Shown here: positions 1-8,727 of the stretch, one piece after another
How positions within the stretch are numbered: position 1 is the first letter of the stretch
Layout: each line of letters begins with the position of its first letter
From: an uncultured Oscillospiraceae bacterium
Lineage (GTDB): Bacteria > Bacillota > Clostridia > Oscillospirales > Oscillospiraceae
Direction of reading: 5' to 3'
Assembly: GCA_900768135.1 (NCBI GenBank)
Contig: CAAGBT010000065.1
Span: 83,948-147,947 of the forward strand
Length of the DNA stretch: 64,000 nt
Notes under the pieces: generated by a model
What the model was told of the DNA's origin: nothing
Databases searched by the model: none
The model's input: the letters and a program-made list of their open reading frames with translations, nothing else
Position numbers and translations under genes: made by a program

Positions 1-2
1 AC

Positions 3-476
3 GTCGATCATTCAACCATCTGCAGGACGATCCAGCGGGCCGTTGCAAGGATCAACGATATCTTAGGCGGGGGTATCGGCATTCTGGATAACATCGAGGG
101 GATGGATGATGTAGTTTTCTCCATTTATCGCGGTCTGAGCGCAGAGTGCGATGAATTACCTCCTGTCGTGAGAGGCCACTTCTCCGCCGAACCGTCCGCT
201 GATTATGTGGCAAAGACGCGCCGTGCATGGGGAACTGTGGCGCCGACGATAACTCCGAGATTCCAAATCTGCGGGAACCCGGGGGCGCGTCACGGACAGT
301 TGGATCCGGATCAGCATGGGTATTTATTTCAGGCCTTGCAGAAACGGTATGAAGGCATCCGACTCAAACACCACGGGCACGAAAACAACTGGGCGCATCC
401 GATCGCGCGATGGCTCGTGAAGGTATTTCAGACGATGACCAAACCGTTTACATACTGGTCGGAGAAAGGCGGCTGA
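3..476 (+). CDS. Partial phage protein with N-terminal helix-turn-helix, start outside window
   Basis: The frame is open from the left edge of the window to a TGA at 474-476, so the start lies to the left. The other two forward frames are closed by stops near 64 and 90, which supports this as the coding frame. The first visible residues (DHSTICRTIQRAVARIN) look like the recognition-helix half of a helix-turn-helix of the kind seen in phage transcription or sigma-like regulators. The remaining ~120 residues match no family I recognise. The stop lies 2 bases before the next gene's start, so the two are probably co-transcribed. Seen: open frame and HTH-like helix. Inferred: a regulator of late genes, given its position before the HNH/terminase block. 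Confidence 0.45.
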   Translation, partial: VDHSTICRTIQRAVARINDILGGGIGILDNIEGMDDVVFSIYRGLSAECDELPPVVRGHFSAEPSADYVAKTRRAWGTVAPTITPRFQICGNPGARHGQLDPDQHGYLFQALQKRYEGIRLKHHGHENNWAHPIARWLVKVFQTMTKPFTYWSEKGG

Positions 477-478
477 CG

Positions 479-697
479 ATGGAGTATCAAAAAGTTTTTC
501 CAAAAAAACTCCAGGCGCTGCGTGAGAAGCGGCGGTTGAGCCGGCACACTCTGTCCGAACTGTGTGGTTTGAGCCGGAATGTGATCGGCATGTATGAGCG
601 CGGAGAAAAGGCGCCGTCTGTCGATGCGCTTGTCAGCCTATCGGATTACTTTGGGGTGTCTGTCGATTACCTTCTTGGCCGCGAAAAAAAGTTTTAG
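479..697 (+). CDS. Small XRE-family HTH regulator
   Basis: A 72-residue protein that is almost entirely a Cro/C1-type helix-turn-helix. Helices 2-3 are visible as TLSELCGLSRNVIGMYERG, followed by the family-typical tail 'SVDALVSLSDYFGVSVDYLLGRE'. I chose the ATG at 479 because GGAGAAAGG sits about 10 bases upstream; an in-frame ATG at 410 would give an unnatural 23-residue extension overlapping the previous gene. There is no dimerisation or peptidase domain, so it presumably binds DNA as a small Cro-like repressor. Its location just before the packaging genes suggests a role in the lysis/lysogeny or late-gene switch, which is inference. Confidence 0.8.
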   Translation: MEYQKVFPKKLQALREKRRLSRHTLSELCGLSRNVIGMYERGEKAPSVDALVSLSDYFGVSVDYLLGREKKF

Positions 698-838
698 AGC
701 GGACACCCACGGTGGGCATGGGCCTGAAAAACTGTGTTATGGTTTTATTGGGCCAGCGATGCAAGATAGCCATGGGCTTCACCTCCTTTCTTACCCGCCG
801 CGGCACTGAGGCGGGCGGAATATCAGTGCAGCCTCCAC

Positions 839-871
839 GAGGTCAGGCCTTTGGGGGAAGGGCCTGGCCTC
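839..871 (+). other. Long RNA hairpin before the HNH gene
   Basis: GAGGTCAGGCCT (839-850) pairs with GGGCCTGGCCTC (860-871) over 12 positions if G-U pairs are allowed, around a 9-base loop. There is no T-run after it, so it is not a standard terminator. It lies 10 bases before the ribosome binding site of the HNH gene. The stretch 698-838 before it holds no supported gene. Confidence 0.55.
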
Positions 872-895
872 GTAACTCGTAAAGGAGAGGATCAT

Positions 896-1285
896 GTGCT
901 GAAATCATGCAGATATTGCGGGCGGATCCATCCGAAAGGGTATATCTGTCCGAAGAAACCGAAACCGGCACCGCACCGTAACGGAAAAATTGCCGATTTT
1001 AGAAAGACCTACGCATGGCAGAAAAAACGAGATCGGATCGTCCGACGGGATTTTCATCTTTGCCGGGTATGCAACGAAGGCAGCTATGGCGTCTTCGGCG
1101 TGCCGGGGCTGGAATCTAACCTGTCGGTGCATCATATTGAGCCGCTGGAAGAACGCTTCGACCTGCGGCTGGACGAAGGCAATCTGCTGACCTGCTGCGA
1201 CGGGCATCATCGCATGGCAGATGATGGGGATATCCCGAGAGACTATCTCCACGACCTTGCACAGACGTCCCCCCGGTGGGGCTGA
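896..1285 (+). CDS. HNH endonuclease (phage packaging-associated)
   Basis: A protein of about 129 residues. An N-terminal zinc-finger-like CRYCGRIHPKGYICP pattern precedes an HNH nuclease core: a second Cys pair (CRVCN), then the HHIEP motif, the central Asn in GNLLTCC, and the final HH in DGHHRMAD. HNH enzymes of this kind sit immediately upstream of terminase in many HK97-like phages and help the terminase cut concatemeric DNA at cos. I set the start at GTG 896 because AAAGGAGAGG (881-890) is correctly spaced; the frame extends upstream to a TTG at 851 inside a hairpin. Role in packaging is known for the family (HK97 gp74) and inferred here from position. Confidence 0.85.
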   Translation: MLKSCRYCGRIHPKGYICPKKPKPAPHRNGKIADFRKTYAWQKKRDRIVRRDFHLCRVCNEGSYGVFGVPGLESNLSVHHIEPLEERFDLRLDEGNLLTCCDGHHRMADDGDIPRDYLHDLAQTSPRWG

Positions 1286-1356
1286 GGTCAGCCAGCGCGC
1301 CTGCGTCAAGACCAACAGCGGCCCTCTGGGCGCGACAAATTTTAGAAATGGGGAAT

Positions 1357-1388
1357 CGCCCTGCGGCCGGAGACGCTGCGGCAGGGCG
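1357..1388 (+). other. Inverted repeat between HNH and terminase small subunit (possible cos/pac region)
   Basis: CGCCCTGC (1357-1364) and GCAGGGCG (1381-1388) form an 8-bp stem with a GC-rich interior. The 132-base gap 1286-1417 has no gene. In cos-type phages with this HNH-terS order the packaging cut site usually lies nearby, so this is a candidate location, not a demonstrated one. Confidence 0.35.
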
Positions 1389-1417
1389 CACAGCGAATCT
1401 GGAAAGGAGGCAGCACG

Positions 1418-1876
1418 GTGGGAAGGCCAAGCAAATCAGTTCGGGTGAAGACCGGCGCGATCGCCGGCGACGATGCGGCGATCCGGCAGGACGTGGAGGA
1501 TAAGCTGCGCGGTGAGAATGTACCGCCGGAGCCGCCTGCGGATCTGACGGATGGCCAGCGTGATATCTTTCAGTTTATCGTGAACGGTCTGGTTGCCAGT
1601 GACATTCTCGGCCAGCTGGACGTATTTGTGCTGGAGAGCACAGCCATCGCCATTGACCGGCTGCGCTATATCAACGGCCTGATCGATGCCAACCCAGGGC
1701 TTGTCATGCACACCAGTCTGCAGAATGCCCGGGCGAAATACCAGAGCGATCTGTGGCGGGGGTGCAACGAGCTTTGCCTCTCTCCACAGGCCCGCGCCAA
1801 AATTGGCAGTCTTGCCGCGCAGAAACAGAAGGAGAAAAAGGACCCCCTGCTGGCGGCCCTGAGCGATGATGATTAA
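1418..1876 (+). CDS. terS: Terminase small subunit, P27-like
   Basis: A 152-residue protein with the P27-family layout: an N-terminal GRPSKS stretch, a basic linker, and a mostly helical body (LTDGQRDIFQFIVNGL, LGQLDVFVLESTAIAIDR) ending in a charged Lys-rich tail. It recognises the packaging site and loads the large subunit. The GTG start at 1418 follows GGAAAGGAGG by 7 bases. The stop overlaps the start of terL, which is typical translational coupling. Its place between HNH and terL supports the call. Confidence 0.88.
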   Translation: MGRPSKSVRVKTGAIAGDDAAIRQDVEDKLRGENVPPEPPADLTDGQRDIFQFIVNGLVASDILGQLDVFVLESTAIAIDRLRYINGLIDANPGLVMHTSLQNARAKYQSDLWRGCNELCLSPQARAKIGSLAAQKQKEKKDPLLAALSDDD

Positions 1877-3539
1877 AGACAGCCGCGCTTACCGGTACGC
1901 CAAGTGGTGTACGCAGCGCAGCAATCGGAAGGTCGGTAAGTATGTAAAGCTCCAGGCGAAAAAGTGGCTGAAGATCGCGGACGGAAAGCACAAGGAAGCC
2001 TACATCAGTGAAAAGGCCTATCGGAAGATCTGCAAACTTCTGAAGCTGATGGTGCACCCGGATCTCCACTGCTCCATGTATGACGGCCTTGAAGACTATG
2101 CCTGGTTCCTGATCGTGGCCGTATTCTGTACGCGGCGGCGTGAGGACGACCGGCGCTTCTATCAGACCGCTGTTCTTGAGATCGCCCGAAAGAACTTCAA
2201 GACCTTCAACTCCGCAGTCATCTTCATTCTGGGGATGTTGACGGAGCCCCGCTTCTCCCGTTTCTTCTCCGTGGCGCCGGACTTTAAGCTGTCCTCGGAG
2301 CTGCGGCTGGCCGTGCGCAAGATCATCAAGGTCTCTCCGGCGCTGACGAAGTATTTCAAGATCAACAGGGATCTGATCACCTGCCTGATTAACGAGATCG
2401 AATACACACCCCTCGCATATTCCAACGACGGCATGGACGGCCGTCTTGCAAATATCTTCTTGGCGGACGAGGCCGGCGCGCTGGACAGCTATCCGGTGGA
2501 GGCCATGCGATCTTCTCAGATCACCCTCGTCAACAAGCTGGGCATTATCATTTCCACGCAGTACCCCAACGACAATAACGTGATGATCGATGAGATCGAC
2601 ATTGCGAAAAAAGTTCTGGATGAGGTACTGGACAAAGAGAACGTCTTCGCGCTGCTCTATGAGCCAGATGACGCGCTCCGGAAAAAGTGGGAGACCGATG
2701 ACCTGGTCATCTACCAGGCAAACCCTGTTGCGGTGAACAACAAAGAGGTCTTTGAGTCGATCAAGGATCTCCGGGCCATGGCCATTCTCTATGAGAACAA
2801 GCGGGAGAATTTCCTCTGTAAGCACTGCAACATCATGTACAAGGGCCTGGGCGTCGAGGGCTATGTGGACGTGCAGAAGGTCAAGCGCTGCCGGATCACT
2901 GAGGATCTGGCCTTCTGGCGGGGCCGCCGTGTTTGGGTCGGCTTCGACCTGTCCCAGACGGACGACAACACTTCCGTGGCCATGGTGACAGAGGCGGACG
3001 GGGTGATCCATGCCAAGGTATGGGGCATCCTGCCGAAAGACCGCATCGAGGTCAAATCCAAGAAAGAGAATGTGGACTACAAGAAGCTGATCGCCTCCGG
3101 CAACTGCTTTGCTGAGGGCGAGGAGGTCATCGACTACGGTTTCGTGGAGCGGTGGATCCTGGGCATGTCCGAGAAGTACGGCGTGGAGGTCATGCAGATC
3201 GGCTACGACCGTTATAACGCCATCTCGACCGTGCAGAAGCTGGAGGCTGCGGGCATGGAATGCGTGGAAGTGAAGCAGCACTCATCGGTGCTGCATCCGC
3301 CCACCAAGCTGCTCCGTGAGGCGATCCTGAAGAAGGAATTTGCCTACGACGAAAACCGACTGCTGGAGATCAACTTCCAAAACGCCCGCTGCACAACAGA
3401 CACGAATTTGAACCAGTATGTGAATAAAAAGCGCTCCGCCGGCAAGGTGGACATGGTGGTCTCGATCATCATTGCGCTTTACCTCATGCAGCAGGCCATG
3501 CTGTTCGATAAATCGATGGACTGGGCAATCCAGACTTAA
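1866..3539 (+). CDS. terL: Terminase large subunit (DNA-packaging ATPase/nuclease)
   Basis: A 557-residue motor protein of the Terminase_1 type. The ATPase half shows a deviant Walker A, ARKNFKT at residues 107-113, and Walker B IFLADEAG near 197-204. The nuclease half carries the metal-binding Asp in GFDLSQTDD near 359-367 and downstream acidic positions. It pumps DNA into the prohead through the portal and cuts it. Start: either ATG 1866 or ATG 1869; both overlap the terS stop and no independent ribosome binding site is evident, so expression is probably coupled. The length is normal for the family and there is no break in the frame. Confidence 0.93.
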   Translation: MMIKDSRAYRYAKWCTQRSNRKVGKYVKLQAKKWLKIADGKHKEAYISEKAYRKICKLLKLMVHPDLHCSMYDGLEDYAWFLIVAVFCTRRREDDRRFYQTAVLEIARKNFKTFNSAVIFILGMLTEPRFSRFFSVAPDFKLSSELRLAVRKIIKVSPALTKYFKINRDLITCLINEIEYTPLAYSNDGMDGRLANIFLADEAGALDSYPVEAMRSSQITLVNKLGIIISTQYPNDNNVMIDEIDIAKKVLDEVLDKENVFALLYEPDDALRKKWETDDLVIYQANPVAVNNKEVFESIKDLRAMAILYENKRENFLCKHCNIMYKGLGVEGYVDVQKVKRCRITEDLAFWRGRRVWVGFDLSQTDDNTSVAMVTEADGVIHAKVWGILPKDRIEVKSKKENVDYKKLIASGNCFAEGEEVIDYGFVERWILGMSEKYGVEVMQIGYDRYNAISTVQKLEAAGMECVEVKQHSSVLHPPTKLLREAILKKEFAYDENRLLEINFQNARCTTDTNLNQYVNKKRSAGKVDMVVSIIIALYLMQQAMLFDKSMDWAIQT

Positions 3540-3556
3540 CAGGAGGATACGCGCCG

Positions 3557-4828
3557 ATGTGGCCATTCAAACGAAAAGAGAATAGGGCTGAAACCGCAGC
3601 GGTGGCCGTGGCTCCTACGATGGCGGATCTGATCCTGGCCATTATGCAGAGCGGGGGCTCGACCAGAGATAAGGCCATGCAGATCCCGACCATTTCCGGC
3701 TCCATTGACCTGATTGCCAATATCGTCGCCGCTACGCCGCTGGGCCTATACCGCGATGAGGGCGGAAAGGCCGTTGCCATCACCGATGATCCCCGTGTAT
3801 TTCTGCTGAATGATGATACTGGCGACACGCTGAACGCAAACGAGTTCTGGCGGGCCATGATCCGGGACTACTATCTCGGCAAGGGCGGGTATGCCTACAT
3901 CGATCGGAGCGACTTCGGAGAGTTCCGCAGCGTCCATTACATTGACGAGTCGAATATTTCCATCCTGAAGAACACAGATCCCATCTTCAAGGACTTCAAT
4001 ATCGCGGTCAACGGGGTTTCCTACTATCCGCACAACTTCCTGAAGATCCTCCGAAACACGAAGGACGGAGCCGAAGGGATGCCTATCACGAAGGAAAACA
4101 GCCAGCTGATCGAGTCCATGTACCTCACGCTGGTGCTGGAAAGTCACATGGCGGCCAGAGGCGGCAATAAGCGAGGGTTCCTGCAGGCCGAAAAGCGTTT
4201 GGAGCAGGGGCAGATCAACGATCTGCGCACAAAATTTCAAAGCATGTACTCCAACGCAGATAAAGAGCCCTTTGTTGTGCTGAACCAGGGCCTCAGCTTC
4301 AAGGAAATCTCGGATACCGCCGTGGAAATGCAGCTCAATGAGAACAAGGAGACGAACGCGGTGGAGCTTGCGAAGCTGTTCCACGTCTCTCCGGAGGCCC
4401 TGAGCGGCAAATCCGGCGCGGATGTAGTAGAAGGCCTTGCAAAGATGGCTGCCATTCCGCTGATGACCGTCATTCAGTGCGCACTGAACCGGGACATGCT
4501 GCGGGAATCCGAAAAACACGCTGAACACCCGCTTTACTGGGCCTTTGACACCAAAGAACTTCTGAAGGGCGATATGAAGACGCGGTTTGACGCCTACAAG
4601 GTCGCCCTGGAGTCCAACTTCATGCAGATCGATGAGGTGCGCTATCAGGAAGACTTGGCACCGCTGGGCCTGTCCTGGATCAGACTGGGGCTACAGGATG
4701 TTCTGTACGATCCCAAAACCAAGCGGATCTATACACCCAATACCGGGCAGGTCTCTGTGATGGGCGAGCAGACGCTCAATCCCCCACAGGAACCGCCCAC
4801 AAAACAGAAGGAGGAGCCTGACGCATGA
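3557..4828 (+). CDS. HK97-family portal protein
   Basis: A 423-residue portal that would form the dodecameric ring through which DNA enters. Recognisable features are the early ISGSIDLIANIVAATPLGLY helix-strand region, the central GNKRGFLQAEKRLEQGQ segment and the VSPEALSGKS-type loop followed by the long stem helices, all typical of HK97 gp3. AGGAGG is 11 bases before the ATG at 3557. The last residues overlap the protease start by 4 bases. The position terL-portal-protease-capsid is the standard HK97 head order. Confidence 0.92.
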   Translation: MWPFKRKENRAETAAVAVAPTMADLILAIMQSGGSTRDKAMQIPTISGSIDLIANIVAATPLGLYRDEGGKAVAITDDPRVFLLNDDTGDTLNANEFWRAMIRDYYLGKGGYAYIDRSDFGEFRSVHYIDESNISILKNTDPIFKDFNIAVNGVSYYPHNFLKILRNTKDGAEGMPITKENSQLIESMYLTLVLESHMAARGGNKRGFLQAEKRLEQGQINDLRTKFQSMYSNADKEPFVVLNQGLSFKEISDTAVEMQLNENKETNAVELAKLFHVSPEALSGKSGADVVEGLAKMAAIPLMTVIQCALNRDMLRESEKHAEHPLYWAFDTKELLKGDMKTRFDAYKVALESNFMQIDEVRYQEDLAPLGLSWIRLGLQDVLYDPKTKRIYTPNTGQVSVMGEQTLNPPQEPPTKQKEEPDA

Positions 4829-5412
4829 TGAATATTGAAGTCCGTGCGGACGGAGCACGGATCACCGGATATGTCAACGTGACAGAGAAGAAAAGCCGGC
4901 CGGTGATTACGCCGCGGGGCAAGGTGATCGAGGAGATCGAGCCCCGCGCCTTTGCGGAAGCGATCAGCCGCGCAGGAAACATTACTGTAACGGTGGACCA
5001 CGACAAAAGCCATATCTATGCCAGCACGGATGACGGCACGGTAACGCTGAAAGAGGACGCTATCGGCCTTCACGCCGATGTCCTCATCAAGGATAAGGAT
5101 CTGATCGAGCTTGCCAAAAAGGGGAAGATTCGCGGCTGGTCCTTCGGGATGTACAACGTCAAGGATTCCATGGAGGAACGTGCGGATGATCTGCCGATCC
5201 GACACATCAAGGCGCTGGATCTGGATCATCTGACGCTCGTTGTGAAAAAAAGCCCGATCTACTCCGCAACTTCTGTGGAACTGCGCGCGGGCGAGGACAT
5301 CGAACTGGAGACCAGAGCGTCTTTGGACGAGCCTACGCTATCCGGCCCTGCTCTGCACACGCCGGCATTTGATAATTCTGAATTCAGGGGCCGCATCGCG
5401 GCGCTGAAATAA
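4825..5412 (+). CDS. HK97-family prohead protease
   Basis: A 195-residue serine protease of the herpesvirus-assemblin fold that processes the capsid during head maturation. The candidate catalytic His is H59 in TVDHDKSH and the Ser is S106 in RGWSFGM, both in the normal context for this family. It also has the usual N-terminal strand GYVNV and a disordered C-terminal tail. It overlaps the portal gene by 4 bases (ATGATG start) and is followed after 22 bases by the capsid gene with its own ribosome binding site. Confidence 0.92.
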   Translation: MMNIEVRADGARITGYVNVTEKKSRPVITPRGKVIEEIEPRAFAEAISRAGNITVTVDHDKSHIYASTDDGTVTLKEDAIGLHADVLIKDKDLIELAKKGKIRGWSFGMYNVKDSMEERADDLPIRHIKALDLDHLTLVVKKSPIYSATSVELRAGEDIELETRASLDEPTLSGPALHTPAFDNSEFRGRIAALK

Positions 5413-5434
5413 TAAAAACGGAGGAATTGCTTAC

Positions 5435-6577
5435 ATGAAGAACCTGAAGAAGCTGATGGAGCGCCGCGAAGAACTGAAGCAGCAGCTTGCTGCCCTGGTA
5501 GATGCGGCCGACCAGGAAGAGCGCGCCATGACCGAGGAAGAGACGCAGACCTTTGATGCTGCCGAGAAGGAGATCCAGAACATCGACGACACCCTTGCCC
5601 GCGAGGAGCGCGCCCGCAACATCCCTACCGTGCAGCAGCCCACCGAACAGCATGAGATGACGGTGGAGGAGCGCGCGGCCGCCGAGGAGAAGGCCTTTGC
5701 CGACTTCATTATGAACCGTGCGATGGAAAATCGTGCCGGTGAGATCCAGCTCACGCAGGGCAATAACGGCTCTATCGTGCCCACCACCATCGCCAACCGC
5801 ATCATCAAGGCGGTGCGGGACATGGTCCCCTTCCTGCAGCTCGCTGATGTGGTCTATACCAACGGCAAGCTGTCTGTGCCTGTGTATGGCGAGGACGCCA
5901 CCAATTACATCGATGCTGATTATGTGGACGAGGGCACTGAGCTGACCGACAACATCGGCAAGTTCACCACCATCGACCTGACCGGCTTCGTGATCGGCGC
6001 GCTGGCCCTGGTATCCAACAAGCTGAAGGACAACACGGACATCAATGTGGTGGACTTTGTTATCAACCAGGCGGCTGAAGCCATGGCCGAAAAGCTGGAG
6101 GGTGAGTTTGTCAACGGCACTTCCGGCAAGATCACCGGCATTCAGTCCGCAGCCAGCGGAGTGACCGCCGCGGCGGCCACTGCGGTCACCTATGATGAGC
6201 TGGTCAGCCTGAAGCACTCCCTGAAGCAGCGTTTCCGCGGTAAGGCCAGCTGGATCATGAACCCCGCCACCTATACCGCCATCTGCAAGCTGAAGGACAA
6301 CAACGGCCAGCCTTACTTCAAGGAGGATGAGTATAAGATCCTGGGCCGCCCGGTCATCGAATCCGACTCCATGCCCATTATGGCCGCCGGCAAGAAGCCG
6401 ATCATCTTCGGCGATTTGAGCGGCTACACCATCAAGGCGACCAAGAGTGTGGAAGTCCAGGTGTTGCGCGAGAAGTTCGCCACGAAGAACATGATCGGCG
6501 TGCTGGCCTTCGGTGAGTATGACGCCAAGATCACGGACTCCAAGAAGATCAGCTCCCTGACCATGGCTGCGTCCTAA
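5435..6577 (+). CDS. Major capsid protein, HK97 fold
   Basis: A 380-residue precursor. Residues 1-100 are highly charged coiled coil (the delta scaffold domain that the upstream protease removes). The capsid fold begins near GEIQLTQGNNGSIVPTTIANRI and contains the typical DGTELTDN-like turn, the long spine helix (VDFVINQAAEAMAEKLEGEF) and the late segment KFATKNMIGVLAFGEYD. GGAGG sits 11 bases before the ATG. Cleavage between the delta domain and the shell is known for the family; the exact site cannot be fixed from sequence alone. Confidence 0.95.
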   Translation: MKNLKKLMERREELKQQLAALVDAADQEERAMTEEETQTFDAAEKEIQNIDDTLAREERARNIPTVQQPTEQHEMTVEERAAAEEKAFADFIMNRAMENRAGEIQLTQGNNGSIVPTTIANRIIKAVRDMVPFLQLADVVYTNGKLSVPVYGEDATNYIDADYVDEGTELTDNIGKFTTIDLTGFVIGALALVSNKLKDNTDINVVDFVINQAAEAMAEKLEGEFVNGTSGKITGIQSAASGVTAAAATAVTYDELVSLKHSLKQRFRGKASWIMNPATYTAICKLKDNNGQPYFKEDEYKILGRPVIESDSMPIMAAGKKPIIFGDLSGYTIKATKSVEVQVLREKFATKNMIGVLAFGEYDAKITDSKKISSLTMAAS

Positions 6578-6594
6578 TCTTGGGAGGTGCAGCC

Positions 6595-6858
6595 ATGAAA
6601 GTGACAGCAAACATCAGCTTCGCAGGGGCTGAGCTTGCCATGTTTCGGGGCGAGGCCCGCGATGTGCCTGAACACATCGCGGCCCCCCTGCTGAAATGCG
6701 GGTATCTGGAGGCCGCAGAGCCCCCCGCTGCGGCGAACACCCCGGAAATGACGAAGGATGAACTGATTGAGAAGGCGAAGAGCCTGGGCGTCGAAGTTAA
6801 ATCCGGCTGGACGAAGGCGGAGATCGCCGCCGCGATCGCCGCTGCGGCGGAGGCCTGA
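6595..6858 (+). CDS. Small phage protein with C-terminal HeH/SAP-like helix motif
   Basis: An 87-residue protein. The N-terminal half (TANISFAGAELAMFRGE) is strand-rich; the C-terminal 35 residues (MTKDELIEKAKSLGVEVKSG...) have the helix-extended loop-helix pattern of HeH/LEM/SAP-like domains often found in small proteins encoded after the capsid gene. The ATG at 6595 is preceded by GGGAGGTG; a TTG at 6580 is in frame but lies in the ribosome binding site. Possibly a head decoration or DNA-contacting accessory; function not established. Confidence 0.72.
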   Translation: MKVTANISFAGAELAMFRGEARDVPEHIAAPLLKCGYLEAAEPPAAANTPEMTKDELIEKAKSLGVEVKSGWTKAEIAAAIAAAAEA

Positions 6859-6860
6859 GT

Positions 6861-7181
6861 ATGAGACCATGTGATCTGACGGCGGCAGATATTGCCTTCT
6901 TTTCAAGAAAAATCATAGAGCCGGAAGAGTATGGCGCGCTATCCCCCATGGAGCAGTTGGAGTGCGAAGGCGCCTTGTCGGCAGCGAAGGCTGCGGCGGG
7001 CGCTTATACCGGGCTCGATATGGAGAAGACCGAGCTGGAGGATCTCGCCTATGCGGTGAAGGTCATGGCGGCGGAGATGATCGACAACCGTCAGATCACG
7101 GCTCAATACACGGGCAAAAACCCGATGGTCATGCAGATCCTGGACCTGCATAGCACAAATCTTCTGCCCAGCGAGGGGTGA
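6861..7181 (+). CDS. Head-tail connector protein (gp6-like)
   Basis: A 106-residue helical protein that resembles HK97 gp6/SPP1 gp15 connectors: LTAADIAFFSRKI, a middle helix with AAAGAYTGLD and the helix ELEDLAYAVKVMAAEMIDNRQ. Connectors of this class form the first ring below the portal. It starts 2 bases after the previous stop and its own stop overlaps the next gene. The call rests on helix pattern, length and position. Confidence 0.75.
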   Translation: MRPCDLTAADIAFFSRKIIEPEEYGALSPMEQLECEGALSAAKAAAGAYTGLDMEKTELEDLAYAVKVMAAEMIDNRQITAQYTGKNPMVMQILDLHSTNLLPSEG

Positions 7182-7801
7182 GCGAGATGTATGAGCAGCT
7201 TTCTTCCGCACTGACCGAGAAGATCGAGATCTTGACGCTGGTGTTGGACGATGAGACCAGAAACTTGGCGTGGGCACCGTCCGGAACCTGTTGGGCCTCG
7301 GTAATGGTAGACACCTATCGCAACCTGTTTTCGGCAATAGGCGTCGGCACCCGCGGTGCTACAGTCATTATTCGCCCGCATCTGCGGCTGACATTGCATC
7401 AGGCCATCCGCTGGCGCGGGGAGTTTCTGCATTTGACCTCCATCCTGCTGAACCGCGAACAGGATCAGCAGGAGGTCAAGGCGGCCATTTGCCAGAGCGT
7501 AACCCTAACGGCAAAGCCCCAAGCTCGGACCGGCCGCGATGCCCTGAACCGCCCGACAAAGGCGGAACAGGCTTCCTTCACCTTCCCTGGGATCCTGGCG
7601 GAGATGTATTACCGTAATGATCCGGACGAGATCTTCCGCAGCACAATGCAGCGCCGCGCGCTGGTGACACCGAAAGCGGTCGTGCTCCGCGCCGGTGATC
7701 TTGTCCAGCTGAATGGCGGTACGCCGTACACGGTGCGTCAGGTGCTGGACCTGGAGTCCTACAAGAACGAGTATGTGATCGAGCGGCAGGAGGATGTCTG
7801 A
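7178..7801 (+). CDS. Phage head closure / head-tail adaptor-like protein
   Basis: 207 residues. The C-terminal half has strand-rich adaptor features: PKAVVLRAGDLVQLNGGTPYTVRQVLDLE, similar to head-tail joining proteins that plug the connector. The N-terminal half (ETRNLAWAPSGTCWASVM) is less familiar. The GTG at 7178 overlaps the previous stop; an ATG at 7187 is an alternative start. It sits exactly where the adaptor gene is expected, between gp6-like and gp10-like genes. Confidence 0.6.
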   Translation: MSEMYEQLSSALTEKIEILTLVLDDETRNLAWAPSGTCWASVMVDTYRNLFSAIGVGTRGATVIIRPHLRLTLHQAIRWRGEFLHLTSILLNREQDQQEVKAAICQSVTLTAKPQARTGRDALNRPTKAEQASFTFPGILAEMYYRNDPDEIFRSTMQRRALVTPKAVVLRAGDLVQLNGGTPYTVRQVLDLESYKNEYVIERQEDV

Positions 7802-8262
7802 TGCAGAGCGTGGAGATCCAGGGCCTCGATAAGGTCAAAAAGGCGCTGGAGGCCGCTCCGGAGGCCATCCGGGAGGCCAGGGCGCAGGTGCTTGATGAAC
7901 TGGGCGAAGAACTGCTGGGCGCAGTGCGGCAGCGCATCGGCGGCAGCGGCCGCGTGGCCAGTGTACAAGAGTACCGGGTCGGCAGCGGTAAGGGCTATGT
8001 GGCCGTCCGCGCAAAAGCGAAGACCGATTTGGATGGCTACGCCGCCGGTTACATCACCAATGCGCTGGAGGGCGGCCACGCGGTACGACCATCCTCCGGA
8101 AGCGCCAAACGGAAACGGAAATCGAGAGCAAAAATGCGCCGTGTACCGGGCAAATACATGTATCAGGACACCGGCGCACAAGAACTGAGCCGCGCGGCAG
8201 AAACCGCTGCGCAGCGCATTGAGGACGCGGCGATGAAGGCGCTGGAAGGAGGTACGGAATGA
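7801..8262 (+). CDS. HK97 gp10-like tail completion protein
   Basis: 153 residues with the gp10 pattern: an opening VEIQGLDKVKKALEAAPEAIREAR helix, a central strand region (VASVQEYRVGSGKGYVAVRAKAK) and a terminal helix (ELSRAAETAAQRIEDAAMKALEGG). This family joins the tail to the head. A basic patch (KRKRKSRAKMRR) in the middle stands out. Starts 1 base overlapping the previous stop and overlaps the next start by 4 bases. Confidence 0.82.
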   Translation: MQSVEIQGLDKVKKALEAAPEAIREARAQVLDELGEELLGAVRQRIGGSGRVASVQEYRVGSGKGYVAVRAKAKTDLDGYAAGYITNALEGGHAVRPSSGSAKRKRKSRAKMRRVPGKYMYQDTGAQELSRAAETAAQRIEDAAMKALEGGTE

Positions 8263-8714
8263 CCAAAACCGAGATACTGGATGCCATCAACCGGCTGCTG
8301 GTGGAGAAATGGCCGAATCGTACCGTCTATCTCGATGTTTGTCCGGTGGATTTTGAGCGTCCCTCCTTCTGGTTGGCGGTGGAGAAGCACGAGCTGACAG
8401 ATGCCAACCGTGCGTTCATCCGGCACGATCTGCGGCTGAAGCTGACGCTCTATGATGAGCTGGATGAACACTATGAGGCGTCCTGGTATCGGCTCTCGAA
8501 GGAGACCGACGATGCGGTGGATCTCCTGAGCCGTGTGCTGAAGGTCGGTGGCCGCCACCTGAAGCCTCGTCTAAAAGCATTGCCCCGGGATCCGGATCGG
8601 GCGTATGTGCAGATCGATCTGTCCTGGCTGGATAACCGCCCCGGGCTGGATGCCGGAGATCCTGTTCCCGCCGCCGAAAGCTATTCGCTGAAGGTGCGGG
8701 GCGATATTACATGA
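8259..8714 (+). CDS. Tail terminator-like phage protein
   Basis: 151 residues. MTKTEILDAINRLLVEKWPNR opens the protein, followed by strand segments (TVYLDVCPVDFERPSFWLAVE) and a late 'VQIDLSWLDNRPG'. Small proteins of this type (DUF6838-like in Clostridia phages) sit just before the sheath gene and are thought to cap the tail tube. The assignment comes from position and general pattern; no catalytic motif is expected. Confidence 0.62.
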   Translation: MTKTEILDAINRLLVEKWPNRTVYLDVCPVDFERPSFWLAVEKHELTDANRAFIRHDLRLKLTLYDELDEHYEASWYRLSKETDDAVDLLSRVLKVGGRHLKPRLKALPRDPDRAYVQIDLSWLDNRPGLDAGDPVPAAESYSLKVRGDIT

Positions 8715-8727
8715 GAGGAGCGAAAAA

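Noticed and set aside
1704..3281. A 525-codon minus-strand frame across terL
   Set aside because: Antisense to terminase; no independent support.
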